From Mycolicibacterium phocaicum (GTDB lineage: Bacteria; Actinomycetota; Actinomycetes; Mycobacteriales; Mycobacteriaceae), in NCBI RefSeq assembly GCF_010731115.1, contig NZ_AP022616.1, positions 5,084,001 through 5,148,000 of the forward strand: 64,000 nucleotides of DNA, read 5' to 3'. The notes under the pieces were generated by a model. The model was not told where the DNA came from, did not search any database, and saw only the letters and a list, made by a program, of their open reading frames with translations. How positions within the stretch are numbered: the first letter of the stretch is position 1; each line of letters opens with the position of its first letter. Both the position numbers and the translations under genes were made by a program. Shown here in pieces: positions 8,056 through 18,801 of the stretch.

Positions 8056-8277
8056 ATGGCCAAGAAAGACGGCGCCATCGAGGTCGAGGGTCGCGTGATC
8101 GAGCCCCTGCCCAATGCGATGTTCCGCATTGAGCTGGAGAACGGTCACAAGGTGCTCGCCCACATCAGCGGCAAGATGCGGCAGCACTACATCCGCATCC
8201 TGCCGGAGGACCGTGTCGTAGTGGAACTCTCTCCGTACGACCTGTCCCGTGGCCGCATCGTGTACCGCTACAAGTAA
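8056..8277 (+). CDS. infA: Translation initiation factor IF-1
   Basis: 73 residues, the full family length. It has the typical S1/OB-fold sequence [36 protein letters not shown] and a C-terminal [10 protein letters not shown]-1 binds the A site of the 30S subunit during initiation together with IF-2 and IF-3. It is the first gene of the operon infA-rpmJ-rpsM-rpsK-rpsD-rpoA-rplQ and follows a 265-base leader. Nothing unusual. Confidence 0.98.
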   Translation: MAKKDGAIEVEGRVIEPLPNAMFRIELENGHKVLAHISGKMRQHYIRILPEDRVVVELSPYDLSRGRIVYRYK

Positions 8278-8323
8278 CGCCCGAGCACCACCAATTCAGA
8301 ACCGAGAAAAGGATCGCTAAGTC

Positions 8324-8437
8324 GTGAAGGTGAACCCGAGCGTCAAGCCGATCTGCGACAAGTGCAGGGTGATCCGCCGCCACGGCCGGGTCATGGTGAT
8401 CTGCTCTGACCCGCGGCACAAGCAGCGGCAGGGCTGA
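8324..8437 (+). CDS. rpmJ: 50S ribosomal protein L36
   Basis: 37 residues starting with GTG at 8324 ([20 protein letters not shown]) and ending in [12 protein letters not shown]. This is the zinc-ribbon type of L36: CxxC (ICDKC) is followed by Cys and His in VICSDPRH. Zinc-binding and zinc-free L36 paralogues coexist in many actinobacteria; this is the zinc (C+) form in the usual position after infA. It is an integral part of the 50S subunit. GGATCG at 8311-8316 is a weak ribosome binding site. Confidence 0.97.
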
Positions 8438-8592
8438 GCACCAGCTCAAGCAGCACCCAAAACTGAATGCAGACCTCCCAGTACCACTGAGGGCAGACGG
8501 CCCTCAACCACGTCCGGCACGGAGGCCGGACCCCGAAAAAGACGGGGAACGGACTGGGATCAGACCTCCGCAACGAAAAGGAACACTGCCTG

Positions 8593-8967
8593 ATGGCACG
8601 CCTCATGGGCGTTGATCTCCCGCGTGACAAGCGCATGGAGATCGCGCTGACCTACATCTACGGCATCGGCCGTACCCGCAGCCAGGAAATCCTGTCTGCC
8701 ACCGGCATCGACCGGGACCTGCGCACCAAGGACCTCACCGATGACCAGGTGACCCAGCTGCGCGACTACATCGAAGGCAACCTCAAGGTCGAGGGTGACC
8801 TGCGCCGCGAGGTGCAGGCCGACATCCGTCGCAAGATCGAGATCGGTTGCTACCAGGGCCTGCGCCACCGTCGTGGCCTGCCCGTGCGTGGCCAGCGCAC
8901 CAAGACCAACGCGCGTACCCGCAAGGGCCCGAAGCGCACCATCGCCGGCAAGAAGAAGGCCAGGTAA
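8593..8967 (+). CDS. rpsM: 30S ribosomal protein S13
   Basis: 124 residues, full length, with the family signatures [38 protein letters not shown] and a Lys-rich C-terminus KKKAR. S13 lies in the 30S head and contacts the P-site tRNA and the 50S subunit. A 155-base gap separates it from rpmJ. That gap holds two small hairpins (TCCGGCACGGAGGCCGGA and CCCCGAAAAAGACGGGG), which may influence expression, but no named leader was recognised. ATG 8593 is preceded by AAAAGGAAC. Confidence 0.98.
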   Translation: MARLMGVDLPRDKRMEIALTYIYGIGRTRSQEILSATGIDRDLRTKDLTDDQVTQLRDYIEGNLKVEGDLRREVQADIRRKIEIGCYQGLRHRRGLPVRGQRTKTNARTRKGPKRTIAGKKKAR

Positions 8968-8972
8968 GTCGA

Positions 8973-9392
8973 ATGGCACCCACTAAAAAGGCAGGGCAAG
9001 CCTCCTCTAAGCGCGGCAAGCCCACTCGTCGCCGGGAAAAGAAGAACGTCCCGCACGGCGCCGCTCACATCAAGAGCACGTTCAACAACACCATCGTCTC
9101 GATCACCGATCCCCAGGGCAACGTCATCGCCTGGGCCTCGTCGGGTCACGTCGGCTTCAAGGGTTCGCGCAAGAGCACCCCGTTCGCCGCGCAGCTCGCC
9201 GCCGAGAACGCTGCCCGCAAGGCGCAGGAGCACGGTGTCAAGAAGGTCGACGTCTTCGTGAAGGGCCCGGGTTCGGGCCGCGAGACCGCGATCCGTTCGC
9301 TGCAGGCCGCCGGCCTCGAGGTTGGCGCGATTTCCGACGTCACCCCGCAGCCGCACAACGGCTGCCGTCCGCCCAAGCGGCGCCGGGTCTAG
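8973..9392 (+). CDS. rpsK: 30S ribosomal protein S11
   Basis: 139 residues from ATG 8973, five bases after the rpsM stop. It contains the S11 core [54 protein letters not shown] and the ending [18 protein letters not shown]. The N-terminal Lys-rich extension is typical of actinobacterial S11. It sits on the 30S platform near the E site. Complete, with normal codon use. Confidence 0.98.
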   Translation: MAPTKKAGQASSKRGKPTRRREKKNVPHGAAHIKSTFNNTIVSITDPQGNVIAWASSGHVGFKGSRKSTPFAAQLAAENAARKAQEHGVKKVDVFVKGPGSGRETAIRSLQAAGLEVGAISDVTPQPHNGCRPPKRRRV

Positions 9393-9406
9393 GGAGGATT
9401 TGAAAA

Positions 9407-10012
9407 ATGGCTCGTTATACCGGACCCGCCACCCGCAAGTCGCGCCGCCTCGGCGTCGACCTCGTCGGTGACGATCAGTCGTTCGAAAAGCGCCCCTACC
9501 CGCCCGGCCAGCACGGCCGCGCGCGGATCAAGGAGAGCGAATACCGCACCCAGCTGCAGGAGAAGCAGAAGGCTCGCTTCACCTACGGCGTCATGGAGAA
9601 GCAGTTCCGCAAGTACTACGAGGAAGCCAACCGCAAGGCTGGCAAGACCGGTGAGAACCTGCTGCAGATCCTCGAAAGCCGTCTGGACAACGTCGTGTAC
9701 CGCGCCGGCCTGGCCCGTACCCGCCGCATGGCCCGTCAGCTGGTCAGCCACGGTCACTTCACCGTCAACGGTGTCAAGGTGAACATCCCGAGCTACCGGG
9801 TGTCGCAGTACGACATCATCGACATCAAGCCGAAGTCGCTGAACACCCTGCCGTTCCAGATCGCTCGCGAGGTCGCCGGTGACCGTCCGGTCCCGTCGTG
9901 GCTGCAGGTCGTCGGCGAGCGTCAGCGCATCCTCGTGCACCAGCTGCCCGAGCGCGCCCAGATCGTCGTGCCGCTCACCGAGCAGCTGATCGTAGAGTTC
10001 TACTCGAAGTAA
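9407..10012 (+). CDS. rpsD: 30S ribosomal protein S4
   Basis: 201 residues. MARYTGPATRKSRRLGVDLV lacks the N-terminal zinc Cys cluster, so this is the C-minus S4 form. The S4 RNA-binding domain is at about residues 90-155 (RLDNVVYRAGLARTRRMARQ, GHFTVNGVKVNIPSYRV). S4 nucleates 30S assembly and in many bacteria feeds back on its own operon; such control is not readable here. The ribosome binding site is GGGAGGATTTG, ahead of ATG 9407. Confidence 0.98.
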   Translation: MARYTGPATRKSRRLGVDLVGDDQSFEKRPYPPGQHGRARIKESEYRTQLQEKQKARFTYGVMEKQFRKYYEEANRKAGKTGENLLQILESRLDNVVYRAGLARTRRMARQLVSHGHFTVNGVKVNIPSYRVSQYDIIDIKPKSLNTLPFQIAREVAGDRPVPSWLQVVGERQRILVHQLPERAQIVVPLTEQLIVEFYSK

Positions 10013-11149
<1,137 letters not shown>

Positions 11150-11211
11150 AGAAGAGATTCCGTCCCGGCCCTACCTGATACGGGGGCCGGCCCCAATTAG
11201 GAGAAGTTGCA

Positions 11212-11763
11212 ATGCCCAAACCCACTAAGGGTGCTCGCCTCGGCGGGTCGTCGTCACACCAGGCCGCGATCCTGGCCAACCTGGCCACCTCGCTGTTCGA
11301 GCACGGCCGCATCAAGACCACTGATGCCAAGGCCCGGGCGTTGCGTCCGTACGCCGAGAAGCTCATCACCCACGCCAAGAAGGGCGCGCTGCACAACCGG
11401 CGCGAGGTGATGAAGAAGATCCGCGACAAGGACGTGGTGCACACCCTGTTCGCCGAGATCGCACCGCATTTCGCGGACCGCGAGGGCGGCTACACCCGCA
11501 TCATCAAGGTCGAGAACCGCAAGGGCGACAACGCCCCCATGGCCGTGATCGAGCTGGTTCGGGAGAAGACCGTCGTCTCCGAGGCCGACCGCGCCCGTCG
11601 TGCGGCCGCCGCTCAGGCGAAGGCTGCCGAGGCCGAGGCTCCCGCTGAGGAAGCCGCCGTCGAGGCTCCGGTTGCCGAGGTCGAAGCTGCCGACGAGGGC
11701 ATCGCCGAGGCTCAGACCGCTGAGGCCGAGGCTGAGGCGACCGAGGATGAGGCCAAGTCCTGA
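11212..11763 (+). CDS. rplQ: 50S ribosomal protein L17 with acidic Ala/Glu tail
   Basis: 183 residues. The first about 118 are canonical L17 ([59 protein letters not shown]). Residues about 125-183 form an Ala/Glu-rich low-complexity extension that is common in mycobacterial L17. L17 lies near the peptide exit tunnel. The gene ends the ribosomal operon, and truA begins seven bases after its stop. Confidence 0.97.
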   Translation: MPKPTKGARLGGSSSHQAAILANLATSLFEHGRIKTTDAKARALRPYAEKLITHAKKGALHNRREVMKKIRDKDVVHTLFAEIAPHFADREGGYTRIIKVENRKGDNAPMAVIELVREKTVVSEADRARRAAAAQAKAAEAEAPAEEAAVEAPVAEVEAADEGIAEAQTAEAEAEATEDEAKS

Positions 11764-11770
11764 TCACGCT

Positions 11771-12643
11771 GTGAACGACGTGCCCGCCATCGAATCCGAT
11801 GGCGGGCACGTCCGTTTACGGCTGGATATCTCTTACGACGGAACAGAATTCGCCGGGTGGGCACCGCAGGCCGGGCAGCGCACCGTCGCGGGTGTCATCG
11901 AGGAGACGCTGTCGACGGTGTTCCGGGAGCCGGTGCGCCTGGTCACCGCAGGCCGGACCGACACCGGCGTGCATGCCACCGGGCAGGTTGCGCATGTCGA
12001 TGTGCCTTCCGCCGCACTGAGATTCGTCTATCCGCGCACGCCCCGCCCCGGCGATCCGGAGTTCCTGCCGCTGGTGCGCCGGCTCGCGCGCTTCCTGCCT
12101 GCCGATGTGCGGGTACGCCAGATCATGCGGGCCGCACCGGGATTCGATGCCCGGTTCTCCGCGTTGCGGCGGCATTACGAGTACCGGTTGTCGTTGGCGC
12201 CGTACGGTGTCGAGCCGCAACAGGCCCGCTTCATCACGCCGTGGTCGCGGCCTCTGGACCTGGAGGCGATGACGGCCGCATCGCGGGAGTTGTTGGGGCT
12301 GCAGGATTTTGCCGCGTTCTGCCGATTCCGGGAGGGTGCGACGACCATCCGGGATCTGCAGCGGCTCGACTGGCAGCGCTCGGGTGATCTGGTCACCGCC
12401 CACGTGACGGCCGATGCCTTCTGCTGGAACATGGTGCGGTCGCTGGTCGGCGCGTTGCTCGCCGTGGGGGAGGGCCGTCGCGAACCCGGTTGGATCGCAG
12501 GCCTTTTGGCGGCCGACAGCCGGTCCAGCGAGTACGCCGCCGCCCCGGCGCGGGGCCTGACACTCGTCTCGGTCGACTACCCGCCCGACGATCAGCTGGC
12601 GTCGCGGATCGCCGTCACCCGGGATTTACGTACGCTCGACTAG
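11771..12643 (+). CDS. truA: tRNA pseudouridine(38-40) synthase TruA
   Basis: 290 residues from GTG 11771, seven bases after rplQ. It has the family core [20 protein letters not shown], the catalytic-Asp motif [28 protein letters not shown] and [20 protein letters not shown]. TruA isomerises uridines 38-40 in the anticodon arm of many tRNAs. Translational coupling to rplQ is likely. The next gene is convergent and ends one base beyond this stop. Confidence 0.96.
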   Translation: MNDVPAIESDGGHVRLRLDISYDGTEFAGWAPQAGQRTVAGVIEETLSTVFREPVRLVTAGRTDTGVHATGQVAHVDVPSAALRFVYPRTPRPGDPEFLPLVRRLARFLPADVRVRQIMRAAPGFDARFSALRRHYEYRLSLAPYGVEPQQARFITPWSRPLDLEAMTAASRELLGLQDFAAFCRFREGATTIRDLQRLDWQRSGDLVTAHVTADAFCWNMVRSLVGALLAVGEGRREPGWIAGLLAADSRSSEYAAAPARGLTLVSVDYPPDDQLASRIAVTRDLRTLD

Positions 12644-12644
12644 C

Positions 12645-13370
12645 TCACGGGGCCGGCGGTGGCGGCGGGGCCAAGCGGGCGGCGACGAAGTCGGCGGCCT
12701 GATCGACCATGCCGGATCCGATGTAGCCGTCCTGCAGGTGGTTCTGCCAGTCGCCCTGCAGCTGGGTGATGGTTTGCGGAAGTCCGGCCATGCACACGGG
12801 ATCGGCGCCGTTGCACTGGTCGATGGTGCGATCCAGGTATGCCGGGCCGATGTTGGAGCCGCCCATGCGGTGGGTGACGTTGCCGAACAGTGCGACGGCC
12901 GCGATGTGGGTGTCCATCCCGGGCGGCAGCGGCCGGTTGAACCCGAATCCCTTGCCGTCCGAGGACAATGCCACGGCCGCCGACGCCGCACCCAGCGAGT
13001 AACCGCCGATGATCAACCGGGTGTCGGGGCAACGTCCTGCCATGTCTTGAATGCGCGAGCTGATGTCGTTGGCGCCCTGGGCGATTTCGACGTTGGCGGG
13101 GTAGTTCACCGCGTAGACCCCGACGTTCAGCGGTGTCTTGGCGCGCAGCGCATCGACGAATGCGCCTCCCACCCGGCCGACGCCCGGTCGCTCATTGCGG
13201 CCGCGGGCGAAGATCACCTCCGCCTGCGGGCACGGGTCCGCCGCTGCGACGCCGATGACAGCTGCAGGGGCCACGGCCGTCGCGGCCACCAGGCCGGTGG
13301 CAACCGACGCTGCCGCGCCGGCCAGGGCGACGGCAGCCCGGACGGACGTCATGACGGAGCGGGGGGTCAT
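12645..13370 (-). CDS. Cutinase-family secreted hydrolase (1), GYSLG variant
   Basis: 241 residues with a signal peptide (about 1-46, Ala/Val-rich, VIGVAAADPCPQ) and the cutinase fold. Landmarks are ADPCPQAEVIFARGRNERPG, AVNYPANVEIAQGANDISSR, the nucleophile elbow IIGGYSLGAAS, and the C-terminal GYIGSGMVDQAADFVAARL. In mycobacteria this family (Culp) hydrolyses lipid esters at the cell surface or outside it. The elbow is GYSLG here rather than the usual GYSQG, which places Leu next to the catalytic Ser near the oxyanion hole and may change substrate range. First of four tandem paralogues on the minus strand, convergent with truA. The C-terminus ends in Pro (APPPPPPAP). Confidence 0.88.
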   Translation of the reverse strand: MTPRSVMTSVRAAVALAGAAASVATGLVAATAVAPAAVIGVAAADPCPQAEVIFARGRNERPGVGRVGGAFVDALRAKTPLNVGVYAVNYPANVEIAQGANDISSRIQDMAGRCPDTRLIIGGYSLGAASAAVALSSDGKGFGFNRPLPPGMDTHIAAVALFGNVTHRMGGSNIGPAYLDRTIDQCNGADPVCMAGLPQTITQLQGDWQNHLQDGYIGSGMVDQAADFVAARLAPPPPPAP

Positions 13371-13390
13371 GGCTGGAGTCTAGCGGCGCG

Positions 13391-14056
13391 TCACAGACGC
13401 GCCGCCACGAACTTCGCGGCCTGGGTCACCATGCCGGACTTGATGTAGCCCGGCGCGAGGTGATCCTGCCATTCGGAACGCCACTTGTAGGGGCTGCTCG
13501 GGTTGCAGACCGGGTCGTCGGAATGGCAGAGATCGATGGTCCGATTCTGATACGTCGGGCTCAGCGCGGTGATGGGCAGGGCCCAGTTGGCGCCATTTCC
13601 GAAGAGTGCGACGGCCGCGATGTGCTGATCGGCGCCGCGGGGCAGGGGGCTGTTGAAGGTGAAGGCCGAAATCGGTACCGCGATAACCAGATCGGTGGCG
13701 GCGGCGCCCAATGAGTAACCGCCGAGCACGATCTTGGTCGCCGGGCAGTTACGGGCGAGCCATTGCACGCGCCGGCTCATGTCGTTGGCGCCCACGTCGA
13801 CCTGGGTGTCAGCGGGGTAATTCACCGGGTACAGACCGATATTCGGGCCGCGGAGCCGACGCAGCGCGGTGACGAAGGCGGCGCCGACCTGTCCGGGACC
13901 GGGCGGCTCCATCCGGCCGCGCGCGAACACGACCTCGGCGGGCGCACATGTGGCAGCGGCGTTGGCCACCCCAATGTCCGTCAGTAGCACGGACATTGGG
14001 ATGGTGCCGACAGTCAGAATGGTGATCAGCACACACAGCGTCCGGCGGCCAATCAC
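13391..14056 (-). CDS. Cutinase-family secreted hydrolase (2), GYSLG variant
   Basis: 221 residues. A signal peptide of about 33 residues (LCVLITILTVGTIPMSVLLT) is followed by AATCAPAEVVFARGRMEPPG, YPVNYPADTQVDVGANDMSR, the elbow VLGGYSLGAAATDL, and CHSDDPVCNPSSPYKW. The C-terminal GYIKSGMVTQAAKFVAARL matches copy 1. As in copy 1 the elbow is GYSLG. Conserved Cys pairs suggest the cutinase disulfides are kept. It is a probable secreted esterase of unknown substrate. Copies 1 and 2 are closest to each other, so the quartet looks like two pairs. Confidence 0.87.
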   Translation of the reverse strand: MIGRRTLCVLITILTVGTIPMSVLLTDIGVANAAATCAPAEVVFARGRMEPPGPGQVGAAFVTALRRLRGPNIGLYPVNYPADTQVDVGANDMSRRVQWLARNCPATKIVLGGYSLGAAATDLVIAVPISAFTFNSPLPRGADQHIAAVALFGNGANWALPITALSPTYQNRTIDLCHSDDPVCNPSSPYKWRSEWQDHLAPGYIKSGMVTQAAKFVAARL

Positions 14057-14110
14057 AAATCCGATGGTATCCCGACGAATTGACGGTCTCGTCGAGAAAA
14101 GATGCCAGCC

Positions 14111-14776
14111 TTACAACAATCCGGCGACGAAATTGGCCGCTTCGTTGGTCGGGCCACCCGCATAGCTCTTGTGCGCCGGCACGCTCTGACCGTCGGTCTG
14201 GCAGATCGGATCACCCGCGTTGCACAGATCGATGACCTTGCCGCCCCATACCGGGCTCGCCGTCAGAGGCAGGCCCAGCTTGGCGGACGGGTTGCCGAAC
14301 ACCGCGATCGCCGCGACGTGGCCGGCGGCCTCGGGCGGCAGCGGGTTGTTGAAGCCGATGCCCGGAACCGGGATGGCGCCGATGACGTCCATCACCGCGG
14401 CGCCCTGCGAGTAGCCGCCGAGCACCTGCCGGGTGCCCGGGCAGTTCTCGGCCATCCACTGGATGTGGGCGCTGGCGTCGTTGGCGCCGTCAGCGGCGGC
14501 CAGGAAGTCGTATGACGCCGGGTAGACGACGGCGTAGGCGCCCACCGAGCGGCCGCCGACCTTGTTGCGCAGCTGGTTGACGAACGCGCCGCCGACGCGG
14601 CCCAGGCCCGGATCTTCGGACGTGCCGCGGGCGAACGTCACCTCGATGTCGGGGCAGTTGGCCGCGGCGGCGGTGCCGATGGCACCCAGGGACGGTGGCG
14701 TCAGCACAGTGATGCCGGCCATGACGACGGTGGTTGCGGTGCCGGCGAAGGCCCGGCGCAGAGCACTGATGATCAC
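14111..14776 (-). CDS. Cutinase-family secreted hydrolase (3)
   Basis: 221 residues with an N-terminal signal peptide (to about residue 38, GAIGTAAAANCPDIE). It has ANCPDIEVTFARGTSEDPG, AVVYPASYDFLAAADGAND, the canonical elbow VLGGYSQGAAVMDV, and CNAGDPICQTDGQSVPAH with the probable catalytic Asp and His. This is the standard cutinase arrangement (Ser-Asp-His), so an active secreted esterase/lipase is likely. It is separated by 54 bases from copy 2 and is most like copy 4. Confidence 0.9.
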   Translation of the reverse strand: MIISALRRAFAGTATTVVMAGITVLTPPSLGAIGTAAAANCPDIEVTFARGTSEDPGLGRVGGAFVNQLRNKVGGRSVGAYAVVYPASYDFLAAADGANDASAHIQWMAENCPGTRQVLGGYSQGAAVMDVIGAIPVPGIGFNNPLPPEAAGHVAAIAVFGNPSAKLGLPLTASPVWGGKVIDLCNAGDPICQTDGQSVPAHKSYAGGPTNEAANFVAGLL

Positions 14777-14832
14777 ACCGAATCCTAACCGCGACTCCCG
14801 ATGTGCTCCCGCGACAGCCGGTCCGCCGCCGG

Positions 14833-15507
14833 TCAGACGCGGGATGCGATGAACTGCGCGGCCTGCCCGATGTACTCGGACGACTCATAGCGCGAGTGCG
14901 CGAACGGGTTTCGGCCACGCGAGCAGATCGGGTCGCCCCACAGGCACAGGTCCACCGAGCGGTTCGAGAACAGGCCGATGGAGTCCAGCGGATGGCTGAA
15001 CTTGGCCGACGGGTTACCGAATACGGCGGCAGCCGCGACCCGGTTCGCGAGTTCGGTGGGCAGCGGAGGTGCCGAGCCGACATCGCCGATCCGGTCACCG
15101 AGCGGCGGAACGCCGGCCAGCATGTCGACCACCGCGGCGCCCTGCGAGTAGCCACCGAGCACGATCTTGGTGCTGGGGCACTGCTGCGCCATGGTCGCGA
15201 TGCGGTTCTGCGCGTCCGTCGCGCCGTCCTGCGCGGTGAGGAAGTCATAGGACGCCGGGTACTCGACGGCGTAGCCGGTGACGGTGCGGTTGCCGACCAG
15301 AGGCTGCAGCGCGTCGACCAGTACCGAGCCCACGCGGCCCATGCCGGGGTCGTCGTGCGTGCCGCGGGCGAAGATCACCTCGATGTTCGGGCAGGCGTCT
15401 GCCTGGGCGGGCGCCGACGGCAGCAGTGCGGTTCCGGAGATGACGGCGGCGGCGATTGCGGCCACTCGGACCGACGTGCTGAGCAAGGTCACGCGGGCCA
15501 TCTTCAC
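14833..15507 (-). CDS. Cutinase-family secreted hydrolase (4)
   Basis: 224 residues; signal peptide to about residue 36 (SAPAQADACPNIE). It has ACPNIEVIFARGTHDDPGMG, AVEYPASYDFLTAQDGATDA, the elbow VLGGYSQGAAVVDM, and CLWGDPICSRGRNPFAHSRY with a likely catalytic Asp/His pair. It is the first gene of the minus-strand quartet. The equivalent Mycobacterium tuberculosis region between truA and ESX-4 carries Rv3451/Rv3452 cutinases (established knowledge), so this set appears to be an expanded version of that locus. Confidence 0.9.
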   Translation of the reverse strand: MKMARVTLLSTSVRVAAIAAAVISGTALLPSAPAQADACPNIEVIFARGTHDDPGMGRVGSVLVDALQPLVGNRTVTGYAVEYPASYDFLTAQDGATDAQNRIATMAQQCPSTKIVLGGYSQGAAVVDMLAGVPPLGDRIGDVGSAPPLPTELANRVAAAAVFGNPSAKFSHPLDSIGLFSNRSVDLCLWGDPICSRGRNPFAHSRYESSEYIGQAAQFIASRV

Positions 15508-15516
15508 ATATGGGGC

Positions 15517-16539
15517 TCAGCTACGGCCAATTGTTTGCCCTGCTGGCAAACCCTCCGGACTGTCGGGCCAGTCGTCGTGCCAGGTGGCTTCGCCGCGGTC
15601 GCCCTGCCGGGCAAGTGCCAGGCCGGCCAGCACCACCGCGCCGCCCAGCAATTGGATTCCGGTGATGGCCTCACCCAGCAGCGCCCAGGCCGACAGCACG
15701 GCGAACATCACCTCGGAGAGTCCGACCAGCGAGGCGAACCGGGGCTGCAGCCGGGAGATGCCCATGATGCCGAACGTGTAGGCCATCGCCGTCGGCACGA
15801 TGGCCAGCGCGATCACGGGTACCAGCCAGGACGTCGTCACGCCTGCCAGCGTGGTGTCGTGGCGGGTGAAGGCGAGGGGCATGACGCCGGAGAGGCCCAG
15901 CAGCGCCACCGTCGCGGCGCCGACCAGCAGGCCGCCGGTGGCCAGGGTGATGGAGTGCAGGCCGGTGCCGTCGGCGCTGGCCTTGTCGGACATGACGAAG
16001 TAGCAGGCGGCGCAGACGGCCGCGCCCATGCCCCAACCGATCCCGGCGAGGCTGATCTGGGCGCCGGTGTGGCTGCCGGGCCCGACCAGGCCGAGCACCA
16101 GCGTGATGCCGGCGATGGCGATCGCGACACCGGCGAGCGTGAGCGTGCTGGGGCGGCGCCGGGTCGTGGCCCACACCCAGCCGACCACCAGCAGGGGCGC
16201 GGCGTACTCGAGCAGCAGTGCCACGCCGACCGGCAGATAGGTGACGGCATTGAAGTAGCACAGCTGGGCGCCCGCGATCGGGATGGCGCCGTAGGCGACG
16301 ACCGTCGCTTTGTGGCTCAGCGCTTCGCGTACCCAGCCGCGGCGCAGGATCGTCGCGACCACGGCCATGACCAGCGCGCCGCCGGTCAGCCGGGCGACCA
16401 CCGCGGCGGTGGGGCTCCAGCCCGCCTCGATCAGGGACTTGCCCAGGGCACCGGCCATCCCGAAGGTGAAGGCGGATGCGACGGCAAAGATCATGCCGGT
16501 CCGGAAGTGGCCGGCCGCGGTGCCGTTCGACGCAGTCAC
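15517..16539 (-). CDS. EamA-family (DMT) transporter
   Basis: 340 residues with about ten predicted TM helices arranged as two EamA repeats. The first starts near MIFAVASAFTFGMAGALGKS and the second near LAGIGWGMGAAVCAACYFVM. It belongs to the drug/metabolite transporter superfamily, whose bacterial members often export amino acids or related metabolites (RhtA-like); the substrate cannot be assigned. It diverges from the CGNR regulator at 16615, with 75 bases between the start codons. That pairing suggests the regulator controls it. Confidence 0.85.
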   Translation of the reverse strand: MTASNGTAAGHFRTGMIFAVASAFTFGMAGALGKSLIEAGWSPTAAVVARLTGGALVMAVVATILRRGWVREALSHKATVVAYGAIPIAGAQLCYFNAVTYLPVGVALLLEYAAPLLVVGWVWATTRRRPSTLTLAGVAIAIAGITLVLGLVGPGSHTGAQISLAGIGWGMGAAVCAACYFVMSDKASADGTGLHSITLATGGLLVGAATVALLGLSGVMPLAFTRHDTTLAGVTTSWLVPVIALAIVPTAMAYTFGIMGISRLQPRFASLVGLSEVMFAVLSAWALLGEAITGIQLLGGAVVLAGLALARQGDRGEATWHDDWPDSPEGLPAGQTIGRS

Positions 16540-16614
16540 GGGCCACCTCCGATGATGTAATGAGTGAAGTTGGGATTGGTCATGACGCTACGGAGGGCGG
16601 GTGTAACGAGTCAA

Positions 16615-17169
16615 ATGAATTTCAGTCATGACACGGAGCTCACGCTGCGCGCGGCGTGCGTGTTGATCAACAGCGACCGGGTCGACGGCGACCAGCTGGC
16701 CGACCTGGCGGCCCTCGACGGGTATCTGAACGACTTCGGCTGGACGGGCCGGCGCGACCGGGACACCGCGGAGCTGGCCGCGGTGCAGGCCCTGCGCGAA
16801 CGGCTCGGGTTGCTGTGGGCCGCGGCGGACGACGAGGAGGCGGTGGTCGGCCAGGTCAACGCCCTGCTCAGTGACACCCGCGCCAACCCCTGGCTGACGC
16901 GACACCCCGAGATGCCGGAATGGCACCTGCACCTGGCGGCCGACCAGGACCCGCTCGCCCAGCGCATGGGCGCCGAGATGGCGATGGCCCTGGCCGACCT
17001 GATCCGCGCCGGTGAACTGCGCCGGCTCAAGACGTGTGCGGCGTCGGACTGCACCGCGGTGCTGATCGACATGTCGCGCAACCGATCCCGCATCTTCTGC
17101 GACACCGGGAACTGCGGGAACCGCCAGCACGTCGCGGCGTACCGCGAACGCCGCGCCCGCGAGAACTGA
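16615..17169 (+). CDS. CGNR zinc-finger transcriptional regulator
   Basis: 184 residues from ATG 16615; an earlier in-frame ATG at 16564 would reach back to the divergent gene and is less likely. The N-terminal about 130 residues form the ABATE-like stress-response domain (ELTLRAACVLINSDR). The C-terminal zinc finger has CAASDCTAVLIDMSRNRSR and FCDTGNCGNRQHVAAYRER, including the CGNR signature. These proteins are predicted DNA-binding regulators. The divergent EamA transporter is the most likely target. Confidence 0.88.
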   Translation: MNFSHDTELTLRAACVLINSDRVDGDQLADLAALDGYLNDFGWTGRRDRDTAELAAVQALRERLGLLWAAADDEEAVVGQVNALLSDTRANPWLTRHPEMPEWHLHLAADQDPLAQRMGAEMAMALADLIRAGELRRLKTCAASDCTAVLIDMSRNRSRIFCDTGNCGNRQHVAAYRERRAREN

Positions 17170-17283
17170 CATTCGGCGTCCGACGCGCCCGCGCCGGTTG
17201 CCGCAATGCATCGCGTGACAGGCCCGCGTCTCCTACCGTGATGTCCGACAGCGGATGCAGCGTTTGAGCGGAAGGACGGGCCA

Positions 17284-18801
17284 TTGGCCGAATTCGTGGC
17301 GGCCATCGACCAGGGCACCACCAGCACCCGGGCGATGATCTTCGATCACTCAGGTCGCGAGGTCGGACGCCACCAGCTCGAGCACGAGCAGATCCTGCCG
17401 CGGGCCGGGTGGGTCGAGCACAATCCCGTCGAGATCTGGGAGCGCACCGGCTCGGTGCTGCAGACCGCGCTGAACAAGACCCGGCTGTCGGCGTCCGATC
17501 TGGTCGCGCTCGGTATCACCAACCAGCGTGAGACGACCATGGTGTGGAACAAGCACACCGGGCGCCCGTACTACCACGCGATCGTGTGGCAGGACACCCG
17601 CACCGACCGCATCGCCTCGGCCCTGGAACGCGACGGCCACGGCGACGTCATCCGCCGCAAGGCCGGCCTGCCGCCGGCGACCTACTTCTCCGGCGGCAAG
17701 ATCCAGTGGATCCTCGAGAACGTCGACGGCGTGCGGGAAGCCGCCGAACGCGGTGACGCGATCTTCGGAACGTGCGACACCTGGGTGCTGTGGAACCTGA
17801 CCGGCGGCACGCGCGGCGGCGTGCACGTCACCGACGTCACCAACGCCAGCCGCACCATGCTGATGAACCTCGAGACCCTCGACTGGGACGACGAACTGTT
17901 GTCGTTCTTCGGGATTCCACGCCAGATGCTGCCGACCATCGCGTCGTCGTCGGTGTCGGAGCCCTACGGGCTGACGGCGGCCGACGGCCCGCTCGATGCG
18001 CCGGTGCCCGTCACCGGCATCCTCGGCGACCAGCAGGCCGCCATGGTCGGGCAGGTGTGTCTGTCGGCGGGCGAGGCCAAGAACACCTATGGCACAGGCA
18101 ATTTCTTGCTGCTCAACACCGGTGAGAAGATCGTGCGCTCCGAGCACGGGCTGCTGACGACGGTGTGCTATCGGTTCGGTGACGCGAAACCCGTTTACGC
18201 CCTTGAGGGTTCGATCGCCGTCACCGGATCGGCCGTGCAGTGGCTGCGGGACCAGTTGGGCATCATCGCGGGGGCCTCCGACAGTGAGACGCTCGCCCGC
18301 CAGGTCGAGGACAACGGCGGCGTCTACTTCGTGCCGGCGTTCTCGGGACTCTTTGCGCCGTACTGGCGTTCGGACGCGCGCGGCGCGATCGTCGGCCTGT
18401 CGCGGTTCAACACCAACGCCCACATCGCCCGGGCCACACTCGAAGCCATCTGCTACCAGAGCCGCGACGTCGTCGACGCCATGGCCGCGGACTCCGGCGT
18501 CCACCTCGAGGTACTCAAGGTCGACGGCGGCATCACCGCCAACGAACTGTGCATGCAGATCCAGGCCGACGTGCTGGGCGTCGAAGTGGTGAAACCCGTT
18601 GTTGCCGAGACCACTGCGCTCGGCGCGGCCTACGCCGCGGGGCTGGGGGTCGGCTTCTGGTCGAACCCCGACGAGCTGCGCGCCAACTGGCAGGAGCACA
18701 AGCGCTGGGCGCCGTCGTGGGACGACGGCCAGCGCTCCGCCGGGTACGCCGGCTGGCAGAAGGCCGTCGGCCGCACCCTCGACTGGGTCGACGTCTCCTA
18801 G
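17284..18801 (+). CDS. glpK: Glycerol kinase
   Basis: 505 residues starting with TTG at 17284, preceded by GCGGAAGGACG. The FGGY kinase features are [61 protein letters not shown] and the C-terminal [18 protein letters not shown]. It phosphorylates glycerol to sn-glycerol-3-phosphate with ATP in the cytosol. No glpF or glpD is adjacent, so it is a stand-alone copy. Its stop codon forms part of a long perfect hairpin. Confidence 0.97.
   Translation: MAEFVAAIDQGTTSTRAMIFDHSGREVGRHQLEHEQILPRAGWVEHNPVEIWERTGSVLQTALNKTRLSASDLVALGITNQRETTMVWNKHTGRPYYHAIVWQDTRTDRIASALERDGHGDVIRRKAGLPPATYFSGGKIQWILENVDGVREAAERGDAIFGTCDTWVLWNLTGGTRGGVHVTDVTNASRTMLMNLETLDWDDELLSFFGIPRQMLPTIASSSVSEPYGLTAADGPLDAPVPVTGILGDQQAAMVGQVCLSAGEAKNTYGTGNFLLLNTGEKIVRSEHGLLTTVCYRFGDAKPVYALEGSIAVTGSAVQWLRDQLGIIAGASDSETLARQVEDNGGVYFVPAFSGLFAPYWRSDARGAIVGLSRFNTNAHIARATLEAICYQSRDVVDAMAADSGVHLEVLKVDGGITANELCMQIQADVLGVEVVKPVVAETTALGAAYAAGLGVGFWSNPDELRANWQEHKRWAPSWDDGQRSAGYAGWQKAVGRTLDWVDVS

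Noticed and set aside
14803-16560. A 585-codon plus-strand frame opposite cutinase 4 and the EamA transporter
   Set aside because: Antisense shadow; the minus-strand genes have signal peptides, family motifs and proper starts.
17190-17250. A third copy of the ECF promoter element before glpK (CTCCTACCGTGA at about 17230)
   Set aside because: The -10-like box is similar but there is no GTCCC box at the 17-base spacing, so it is probably chance.
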